Positions 55,313 through 64,000 of a DNA stretch of 64,000 nt are shown here, piece after piece. Origin of the DNA: Labia minor (lineage: Eukaryota; Arthropoda; Insecta; Dermaptera; Spongiphoridae); assembly GCA_963082975.1 (NCBI GenBank), contig OY720350.1, positions 21,546,910-21,610,909 on the forward strand, read 5' to 3'. The notes beneath the pieces are model-generated. The model was not told where the DNA came from. It made no database searches and saw only the letters and a program-made list of their open reading frames with translations. A program made the position numbers and the translations under genes. Every line of letters starts with the position of its first letter. The stretch's first letter is position 1.

Positions 55313-56960
55313 ATTACGTGGATTTGGATAAAACTTTACCTTTGGGTTCCTTTTGCAATTCCAAATAAACTTTTCTTCTGAAATTTTTTCGGGCCTCTTC
55401 TAGTTTACGAGATAAAAATTATTAAATTAAAGATTTTTTAAGTTGACAGATTAGTTATGAACGTCAAAATGTGCCATTAAGTAATGTTTTATTGACTAAT
55501 TCACTAATTATTCACTTATTCATTTATTAGTTCGGTTTGGATTTATGAAAATTATATCATAACCGAAAATTAGTGCGCCCTCTGGTAGTCAAACGGATAA
55601 AACATGGTAGCTAAATAGAATATCAATGGATTTATATGCAAATTTTAATTATTTTTATCTCGGAAACTAAAAGCAACCGAGAAATATTATACAAGGAAAT
55701 TTTCTTTCGAATTAAAAAATGAATCCACTGGCAAAGTACCATCCATATCCCTGAAGCTACCCGGTTTCTAAACAATTACCAAATATTGTAAAGTGACAAA
55801 TTGTTCAAATTCTCGAATAAATAATTGTTCATGTTCAGGCAGTCAATCAAATGCAAATCAACGTTACAAGAAAGGTGAAAGGTTGTTTTTAAATTGCGCG
55901 AATCTTTTTAATGAAATAAAAACATTTGAACAATGATTTTTACCGACCGGCGATAGTAAGGGAGGTATTGTTTCACTTTTTATTAATTATTTTAGATAAT
56001 CTTTCGTCTAGGCAAAAAAAAAGTGAATATCCTATTTTCATTAAATATACATACAATACAAAAATATTTATTACCATAAATTCAAAAATAAATATACTGA
56101 CTTAATTTTAAATTTCATTTTTAATTAACAACAATATTGAATAAATAAATAAAAGTTGAATAAAAATACTTTATCTCTAGAAAAAGATAGTAATGGTGGT
56201 TGGTGGTTTTAGGAAATCTTGGGGGATGAAATAATATTTACTTTCTGAGTGGCTTGGCTTACCAATATTGACACTTTAATCTTTATAAACAGGACAAATG
56301 TCATGCATATTTATTCAATAAATTAATTTCAAAATAGACTTTATTTAATCCTTTCATGATGCCTACGCTATTCATTTTATTATAGCAATTTTTTTTTTAT
56401 TTAAAATAAAAAATTATTAATATATTTTCTAATTTATTGATTTTCTCAAATGTGTATAATGAAAATATTTGAATATTTCCTTATTTTTTGTTTTGTGTTG
56501 TCATTTTTTCGAAATTCGTTTCGTTTCGTTTTGGACAAAGGAAAATTATTTAATTAATTATTTTTTTAATTTTCATATATCCACACCAAATTGAAAAAAA
56601 TCCTCTGTAGCCAAATAAATAAAACATTGAATCTAAATAGAATATCAATGGATTTATATGCAAAATTTAATTATTTTTATTTCGGGAACTAAAAGCGACC
56701 GAGAAATTTTGTATAAGGAAATTTTCTTTGGAATTAAAAAATGAATCCACTGGCAAAGTTTCATCCAAATCCCTGAAGCTTCCCGGTTTCTAAACAATTA
56801 CCAAATATTGTAAAGTGACAAATTGTACAGATTCTCGAATAAATAATTGTTCATGTTCAGGCACTCAATCAAATGCAAATCAACGTCACAAGAGTGAAAG
56901 GTTATTTTTAAATTGCGCGAATCTTTTTAATGAAATAAAAACATTTGATGATGACATGAT
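55313..56960. repeat. Foldback element E copies 3 and 4 with duplicated flank
   Basis: E copies at 55313-55790 and 56515-56815 are each followed by the same ~150-bp flank (CAAATGCAAATCAACGT...AATTGCGCGAATC), so a ~1-kb unit is tandemly repeated here; copy A of the segment has only one (17330-17990). Confidence 0.65.
55942..55973 (+). mobile_element. HINE-2 5' stub (~30 bp)
   Basis: ACCGACCGGCGATAGTAAGG plus GAGGTATTG sits after TTTTT and is followed directly by host sequence. Paralogous copy A (17988-18005) is uninterrupted. Only the 5' terminus of the family is present. Confidence 0.7.
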
Positions 56961-57062
56961 GCCAACGCTATTCATTTTATTTTAATAAAACAAGTTTTTT
57001 TATTTAAAATAAAAAGTTATTAATATATTTTCTAATTCATTGATTTTCTCAAATATGTATAC

Positions 57063-58698
57063 ATGTATATATCATTAATTAAAAGAAATTAAATATATAA
57101 ACACCGATATAAAAAATTTGACAAATATATGTTTGTTTTTTCTCCATTGAGATGGTGGAAAAATTTTCATGGGCCACCTGTTAATGATTGTTGTTGAATT
57201 TGAATTTCCCATCTCTTAAATGAAATGGCAATACTGCTTCAACCAATAGGCAACTATCAACTCTCTCCTGTCGACATTTGAACCAGCTAGGTCTTTTAAT
57301 TTTTGATTGACATCCATTAATAGCAGACTACCTCGTGATTTGAGAAAAAAAACTTTGGACGAAGTGTATCTAGAGTTCAAAGGAGACTAAATTGAAAAAT
57401 AAAATAATTTTTTATCCAAAATCATTTAAAAAGTCACGCACTACCCTCGTATATAACTGGAAGTATAATATGAATCCGTATTATTCAAATGGTTATTGGA
57501 ATACTTTTGAAAATATAACAATATTGTTTGTTTTACCTTCTGGAAATAAATCACCTCTTTGTAAATATTAGAAAATGTATTGTTTTTGAATATATCTATA
57601 TAACATTAAGAATATATCAAATATTTTTGTTGAGAATATTTACAATACTATTATAATTAGCCTAGTGTTTCATAAGTTTTATTCAAAAAAAGTTTTGCAA
57701 ATTTAAAAATTTAAAATTAATAATATTCAATTCCAGATTATAAATTATTTATAATCTTCTATAGAGAAAGGTCGTTATCAATATTATATTAAATTATATA
57801 TTATCTTAAATAATTTTTCAAGAAGCAAAATATTCAGGATTTTGAAAAATCTATGAAACTATTTTTTTTAACTTGTTTCCTTTTACATTAACAATTGAAT
57901 TTTGTTTACATGAAGATGAATGAAAAATAGAACAAAACAACAAAAAGGACATTTTCAAAGCTTAGAAAATAGATAATACAGATGTCCATTGGTTATTGTT
58001 CGAGAAAAAAACATTTTTGGGTTCTATTTATTAAAAATGTTCTTAATTGTTTTAAATTCTTACAAACTTGTATTATTTTAGGAGACCAGAGTGTAAAAAC
58101 CATATAATTAATATGTAGATATATATTATATAACTATTTATTTATATATTATTATATCTTTATATTATATATAAAGAATATAGGAAAAATATGGGATTGA
58201 ATAAGGAAAATAAAATAAATACACAAAATCCTTTTTATAATCTCTATTAATATTAAGTAATTATTGTTATTAGTTAATATATAAACATAAAAAAATTAAA
58301 AATATCAAATACAAATTAGCTTATCGCCATCTTTCAATAAACATAATGTAAATACAAATATAAAATTTAGATATTTATTTTAATATAGTTATCATGACAT
58401 TCTTTTGAGATTCCATGAGAATTTTGTTAAATTGGTATATTAAAGTTGTTTTTATTAACTTACAAAAATTCAACATGGAAGACCATATGATTTAACTTTA
58501 ACAATTTCCTTTTTTATTTAAACACAAACAAATAATGATAATTTATTTAGTATTAAAAAGTATATATAAATATTATTAATATGGGTATTATACAATATAT
58601 ATCTTATATATTAAAAAATAACAAACTTTTACAAAAATCATAAAAAAATATAATAAAAATTATTATTCCAATCGTATAAATCCATATTCTATATTATC
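57063..58698. other. Downstream flank of F-box gene B
   Basis: 57063-57860 is unassigned, with a GC-richer patch at 57160-57330 that has no clear frame. From 57880 it matches the downstream flank of gene A (18200-18800), including the promoter-like block at 57890-58040. Confidence 0.45.
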
Positions 58699-59979
58699 TT
58701 AAAAACATTCGATATTACATGCATAAGGTAACAATTTTTTCATATCTCCAGTTCCATCAATGTTCAATGTATGAAGACGCAAATTTTCTCTAATTTTTGG
58801 AAAACTAACATATGTCTTTTCCACTGGAAGAACTAATTGATATAATTTTTTACATTTAAAAATGTGTTGAAGTACTTTATTAGATATTTTTTCACATTCA
58901 AACATTGATAAAATATTTAATTTTTTTATTTTATGGATATCTTCTAGATCACTATTTATTAATTCATCACAGAATTCAAATCGGAGATCGGTTAAATTTT
59001 CAAACTGATTAAGCAATTTCAAGGCATTTTTATGGATATCATTGCAAAATGCTATTTTCAAATTTGTTAATGGTAAATTTTTTTCAAGAAACACTTTAAC
59101 TAATTGTTCTGTAAAGGATTTAATAACTATTAACATTAGTTTTTTCAATTTACCTAATGGTGCCATGTTAAAATATCTCCTGAGAATTTCTTCAGGGCCT
59201 TGGTATAAAATCTGCAGATTTTCTAAATGTTCTAATTTAGACAAATAAGATGGCCAGGTTGTAAAACTAGGATGAAACCAGATTTCTAATTGTCTTAAAT
59301 TAGAGAAGTTAACTATTGTTTCCAATGATTCAATTCTTGTGATCAATAATGTCGGCAAAGATAATGAAACAAATTTGTTCTTTTTCTTAAATAATTGATT
59401 AGTTAAAAAATCTTCAGCGACAAAATGATTTTTAATAGTAAACTTTTTTAAATTTGGAAAAAAATAATTAATAGCATCTAGACAATTATGATCAATTATT
59501 GAATCATCACATATAACAATTTCTTCTACTTTATTGAAAGTAGGACAAGTTGGTAATTTACCTTCTTTTATAAGACTTGCTAATTTTTCTTTAATATCAT
59601 CTATTTTATCTCTATAAATGTAGAATTGTTCAAAAATGATTTTTTTTAATCGTGGCATTGAAAAATTCATTATAGAATTCATTAAAAAGAAATAATTAAA
59701 CTCACATACATTAAGAGTTTTTATAAAAAAATAGAATTGTTCAAAAAATTTTTGATGCCAATAGGGAGCCGAATCGCCGAATATTATTCCATTTGCTGAA
59801 GAGATAATTCCAGAATTTATAATCACATCATAATAATATGGATCTTCACTAAAAACAAGCAATTGTTCTCTTGTTGAATATTTCAGAATATTATCCACTA
59901 ATTCTGGCGGTAATCTCATCATATGTTCACCTAATCCTAGAACACGATGTTTTTTTCTTTTCATCTTTTTAGATGGCAT
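58699..59979 (-). CDS. F-box/LRR protein, copy B (426 aa)
   Basis: Paralogue of 18813-20198, also without introns. The start is at ATG 59979 (MPSKKMKRKK), by conservation with copy A. The F-box region (MRLPPELVDNILKYSTREQL) and the next ~50 residues are almost unchanged. The LRR region keeps leucine positions but differs at neighbouring exposed positions (e.g. QLEIWFHPSF against QLKISFHHGN). Near the end, residues corresponding to about 12 amino acids after TTGD in copy A are missing, and the frame ends at NIECF, about 30 residues before the copy A stop. The promoter block and flanks are conserved, so it may be expressed. A role as a substrate receptor of an SCF ligase is inferred; the target is unknown. 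Confidence 0.72.
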   Translation of the reverse strand: MPSKKMKRKKHRVLGLGEHMMRLPPELVDNILKYSTREQLLVFSEDPYYYDVIINSGIISSANGIIFGDSAPYWHQKFFEQFYFFIKTLNVCEFNYFFLMNSIMNFSMPRLKKIIFEQFYIYRDKIDDIKEKLASLIKEGKLPTCPTFNKVEEIVICDDSIIDHNCLDAINYFFPNLKKFTIKNHFVAEDFLTNQLFKKKNKFVSLSLPTLLITRIESLETIVNFSNLRQLEIWFHPSFTTWPSYLSKLEHLENLQILYQGPEEILRRYFNMAPLGKLKKLMLIVIKSFTEQLVKVFLEKNLPLTNLKIAFCNDIHKNALKLLNQFENLTDLRFEFCDELINSDLEDIHKIKKLNILSMFECEKISNKVLQHIFKCKKLYQLVLPVEKTYVSFPKIRENLRLHTLNIDGTGDMKKLLPYACNIECF

Positions 59980-60029
59980 GATTATAAAATGAAAAAAAAA
60001 AACAAAATCAAAAACTACACTCACACTCA

Positions 60030-60180
60030 CAGTTAGTTAAAATGTGTGTTGCACTTGGTGAATTGCAAACAGCACAGACTACAAACAGAGGAGCATGCTA
60101 AATCGAAAAAATGTGTGTGAAAACAGGTAACCAATCAGAAGACACTTTTTAGAAGTGTTAGACTAGATCTTATTTGCTAC
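60030..60180 (-). promoter_or_regulatory. Upstream region of F-box gene B
   Basis: It matches 20250-20420, including GGTAACCAATCAGAAG (inverted CCAAT) and GAGCATGCTAAATCG. Function is inferred from conservation between the duplicates. Confidence 0.4.
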
Positions 60181-61271
60181 TTTCCATCACTATACATTTT
60201 TGCTAGTTTTTCCTTATCAATTGAATTTTGTTTACAAAAATATATGAAAGAAGAAAACAACAAAAGAACAAGAAGGACCTTTCCAACCTTTGAAAATAAA
60301 TAATACAGCTATCCTTGTTTTCAATTTTCTAAGAAAAACCATTCAATGGTTCTAATAGTTCTATCTGTGAAAAATATTCATAATTAATTAAATTCTTACT
60401 AACTGTTCGAGTTTCTGTATAAGTAAATGTTACATTAAATTTACTGAACAAAGGGCTTACTTATTTGATTAAAATTATTTAGTGTTTAAATTTATTAAAA
60501 CAACCTGTGTTTGCATAATTACATATATTCCAATTATTAAATTTTCACGGGAATTTCTTTTTGCTTAAATTGATTATATTAAAATCATAAATAATTATTA
60601 TAATTAATTGTTCTTACCCCTTTTTACTATTCTTATTTTATTTTATTTCTTATTATTATTTTGTTTTATTATTTAAAAAAATTGTTAGTTCGTTATATTA
60701 AAATCAAAATCAATTTTCTTTTTAATAAGGTAATCCACCTTTATTTATATCTAACATATATCTTTTCAAAATTTTTTAATATTTTATTTATAAAATGATA
60801 TCCAAAAAAAAAAGAAGAAAGAAAAATACTTTGAATATATAGCATCTTTACTTATTTAAAAACTTTATTATTTCGAATGACTTTTTAAGTAGATTTTTCA
60901 AAAAGAATATTAATTTGAAAAAAATTCAAATATTCTTAAAAAATTTTCAATAAAAAAAAGATTTTGTGAAATATTATTAAATGATTATAATATATAATAT
61001 CAAATAAATAAAATTTATAATAAAAGAGACAAAATAAATAACAATATGAAAGTTTTCTAATTAAAATCTTATGTATTACAAATAACAGCATATATAAGCA
61101 CGATATAAATAAATAATGTATATTATATATATTAAGAGATAGCTATATATTTTATGAATGAAGAGAGAGAGTGAGAGAGAGAATACCTTTATTGGAATTT
61201 GTAAAGAATTCGATATTAATATTTTGCAGGTAATTAATTTTGTAATATATATCTAAAATATTTCTTTTTAT
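60181..61271. other. Duplicated AT-rich flank
   Basis: It matches copy A without genes. A (GA)n tract is at 61162-61182. Confidence 0.5.
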
Positions 61272-61443
61272 TTATAACGGAATTTTGTAAATTAAACCAC
61301 ATATTGATATTTGTTATTGTAAATTTATTCAAAAAATACAAACATATACACAACGTTTCGATTGCTGCTTCTGCAATCGTTATCAAGCGACTGCACTGTT
61401 CGAGCGTCCAGTGACAAGTGACAAATATTTTATAAAACTAGAC
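61272..61443 (-). mobile_element. 172-bp insertion with 12-bp target duplication (Penelope/SINE-like)
   Basis: The insert is flanked by ATTTCTTTTTAT at 61260-61271 and 61444-61455, and the empty site is seen once in copy A near 22869-22880. The minus strand contains GATAACGATTGCAGAAGCAG and CAATCGAAACGTTG, similar in style to Penelope-like 3' tails. Confidence 0.7.
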
Positions 61444-61582
61444 ATTTCTTTTTATGTTTATTAAACATTTTCTATATCTATCTCTATCTTAATTATAAAA
61501 TGTATTTATTTAAAGGTCAAAAAATAGATAAATAAATGAATAGTTAATTTGTAAATCCTTGTATGTACTTCTGACAATTTTT

Positions 61583-62153
61583 ACTATCTCGCCAATTTTT
61601 CATGTTGATATTTTGATGTTTTTATACGTTTTGAAGGCCCCTGAGCCATTTTCTCTAAGGTTGAGAAAAAATTTCTGTCTGTGGGCGCGTGTAAGTGTAG
61701 ACAAGAGTACGTAAAAACGGTTAAAACTACAATAACGAAATTTGGAACACGGGTATTATTCAAAATTCGTAGTTTTCTATCAATTATTTTGAGTAATGTA
61801 CCTCTTTCGGAAGAGGGTCATTACCTACCACATTTTCATTTTTTTTTTCCTCTAAACTGTCCATAAAAATAAAGATATATGTTTGATAGTTTTTCACTAG
61901 ATTAAATATTTTATAAAACTAGTATATATAAAATTTCAGCTTGATTGAATAGCTAAAAGTACCGGAATTAAATTTTTAACACGTTGACTGGCAATCACGC
62001 GCCAGCACGTGACATGGTCCCATCAACAAAGAGCCAAATACGAGCTGTTTAATAAACATTATATTAATTTATTATTTAATTAATTAAATTTAATTTAAAT
62101 ATAAAATATGTAATTTTATCCAATTCAAACTGCGAGATAGTCGATACTCCAGT
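61583..62153 (+). mobile_element. HINE-1 copy 7
   Basis: It starts ACTATCTCGCCAATTTTTC after AATTTTT and ends TGCGAGATAGTCGATACTCC. The 3' hairpin is degenerate as in 30783-31256, its counterpart in copy A, which has lost the first ~100 bp. Confidence 0.75.
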
Positions 62154-63146
62154 TTATTATTATAGAAAATAAATAAATTATATTAAGAATATTTTTCATA
62201 TAGAAATACCTCTATTTTACAATATAATATTTTATTTTAAAAGAAATTTGAAAATTTAAATGATGCCGCCATTTTGGTAACCAAGAAGATTTCTTCCATT
62301 GGCTAATGACTGAAATGATGTCCTCACGTGAGAATCATAGTATCTATATTTATATTTTAAAAATGAATCAATTCCAATTAAATTTTATAATTATTCAATT
62401 AAGATATAAAATTATTTTTTTAATCTATAAAAAAATAAAAAAAAAATATGACCAAGATGCGATTTGAAGTTTAAATACCTACTTTTAACGGTTACTTTTC
62501 GCCGGGAATTGTTGCGGGTTCCTGTAAACCAGCTCATAGGTGGTAAGGTTTGGAGGATGTCATGAGTCTTGAGTTATGCTAACTATTATTTCTACTAATG
62601 TTTTCAGCCCGGCACAGGCGGGTTTCTTAAAAATTTGGTAATCGGTAACGATTGAAGTCGAAAAGGGGTTTAATAGACTCAAGTGAAGTGATGAAGTGAA
62701 AGTCTAGTGTTTAAAGGCATGTTCAAACCTGCCTTTAGTAGCTAGTGGGCATGAGAATGCTGTGCATGAAAATGCAGAAAACTAAATATAAGTAGAAGTT
62801 AAATCAATTACCATCCTTAAAAGCAACTCTTGACCTTTCTGACTCCAAATCTTTTTTTTTCAATTTTATATTATTTTATTTTTTTTTAATTTTTTTATTT
62901 GTAATTTTATTTTCCAAAGATTAAAAATTAAATATATATATATTTATAGTTATTTATAAGTTTTAAATTACATAATCATATTTAAAACTATCATTTAAAC
63001 AAATTTTTTTTTCAGTTTATTTAAATGGTTTCTTGAAATATAAATTATTAGGTAGTACAAATAATTATTTAAAAAAATAATACAATCCTTAAAAGCAACT
63101 TTCTGACTCCAAATCTTTTTTTTTAAAATTTTATATTATTTTTTTT
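62154..63146. other. Duplicated non-coding segment with hairpins
   Basis: It corresponds to 31257-32480. Only one unit of the 36-bp minisatellite is present (62745-62780), and the AAAGGCA..TGCCTTT hairpin at 62714-62737 is slightly mismatched. Confidence 0.5.
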
Positions 63147-63594
63147 ACTTTCCCGCATACTTCGTATAAGGGAAGTATTGGAATCGTCAAAAATTTCGAC
63201 TTCGAGATTTCGATAGATCTTGACGTTTTAGACCTCCCTGAGTCGGAAAATACCATTTTTCGAATTATGTCTGTGTGTGTGTATGTATGTATGTATGTAA
63301 TGTCTGTGAGCAAATTTACTCAAAAACTAATCAAGCTAGGACTTCGAAATTTGGTACACCGATATTATTCACAGTTTGTAGATTTCTATCAAAATTTCGT
63401 CAAAATCGGTTAACCGGAAGTGGTACTTTACCTACACTGGTTGCGTTTACCTTTCAAGTAAAGTACCAGTTTGCTTCGAGATATTTGCTTCATATTTTGT
63501 ATATAGATTTAAAAATATGAACAAAATTCAGATACCAAATTTCATCATGATCTGACTACCGCAAGTGACATTTTACCTATACAAGTAGCGTTTC
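63147..63594 (+). mobile_element. HINE-3 copy 2, 3' part missing
   Basis: It starts ACTTTCCCGCATACTTCG after an eight-T run; copy A has the uninterrupted T-run near 32471. The body is close to 47046-47500 and stops at ACAAGTAGCGTTTCC where a HINE-2 begins. Confidence 0.75.
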
Positions 63595-63600
63595 CTTTTT

Positions 63601-64000
63601 ACCGACCGACGATAGTAAGGGAGGTATTGTTTTCACACCAAATTTCACCTGTGGATATTTTTAGGTACATATCTCCACGAATCATGCATTTTCTTAACAG
63701 AAAAAAGTATTTTTAGCATGATGTCTGTCCGTCCGTCTGTCCGTCCGTCCGTATAGATGTGTACAGCCTGAACGGCTCAACGGACTTTGATGAAATTTGG
63801 TATATTTACTTAATACATCAGTATGATGAATTGATCAACTTTTGGTGCAAATTCGGAAATCGGAAGTGCTAGTATTGCCGATCGAAGAGAGGAAGTGAAG
63901 GGTTATTTTCATATCAAATTTCACGCGAGGACATATCTCCACGTGTTATGCACTTTGTATTGGTCCTCGAGAAAAATCATCTTCATTAGTTTTTTCTTAA
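63601..64000 (+). mobile_element. HINE-2 copy 8, cut by the window end
   Basis: It starts ACCGACCGACGATAGTAAGG after TTTTT inside or beside HINE-3 copy 2, has a (TCCG/TCTG)n core at 63726-63752 and continues beyond 64000. Confidence 0.75.

Larger units (their letters stand above)
55784..63146. repeat. Segmental duplication, copy B
   Basis: Colinear with 17818-22984 plus 30783-32660. It lacks the 22984-30782 insertion and the 20923-22327 segment of copy A, and carries its own insertions at 55942 (HINE-2 stub), 61272-61443 and 63147 (HINE-3). Confidence 0.85.

Overview
This is a very AT-rich eukaryotic window, most likely from a GC-poor arthropod and probably an insect. The evidence is several mariner relics, hAT and pogo relics, Ty3/gypsy-type retrotransposons, Penelope/LINE-like tails, spliced-looking exons and F-box/LRR genes. 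No bacterial signals (operons, Shine-Dalgarno sites) are present. The species cannot be named from the sequence. Because the background is so AT-rich, islands of higher GC stand out and nearly all are coding relics or exons.

Host genes are sparse. A 170-bp exon at 13573-13742 (minus) with consensus splice sites encodes the P-loop of a Ras-like GTPase. Two intronless F-box/LRR genes lie at 18813-20198 and 58699-59979 (both minus). They sit inside a segmental duplication: copy A is about 17.8-32.7 kb and copy B about 55.8-63.1 kb. Copy A carries about 7.8 kb extra at 22984-30782: inverted arrays of a ~308-bp repeat rich in AGTTGTGCT around an intact gypsy element. The two F-box proteins are nearly identical in their N-terminal part but differ in patches at the variable positions of LRR beta strands.

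Most of the rest is mobile DNA. (1) The Ty3/gypsy-like element at 23860-28591 (minus) has LTRs that read as identical and one uninterrupted 1363-codon gag-pol. (2) The LTR element at 4816-8632 also has 359-bp LTRs that read as identical, but its interior holds only broken protease/pol pieces plus a long coiled-coil reading frame ending in Lys/Glu/Ala repeats. It looks like a recently mobilised non-autonomous element with unusual cargo. (3) Three dispersed families (HINE-1, starting ACTATCTCG; HINE-2, starting ACCGACC; HINE-3, starting ACTTTCCC) share one plan: 5' end AC placed after a T-run, a microsatellite core, a related GAAATTTGGTA-type core, a subterminal inverted copy of the 5' end, and a short 3' hairpin with a 4-nt loop. 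That plan fits Helentron-associated elements. (4) A canonical Helitron (TC...CTAG, inserted between A and T) occupies 3194-4196, and the 3' end of another is at 1-53. (5) There are three mariner copies plus a fragment, several hAT-like elements, foldback elements, LINE fragments, a retroposed poly(A) insert with target duplication, and a hairpin-bearing minisatellite.

Comparing the two segmental copies gives natural empty sites for several insertions, which makes the window useful for dating and mechanism. The best candidates for something undescribed are the coiled-coil LTR element, the three-family Helentron-like set, and the diverging F-box/LRR pair.
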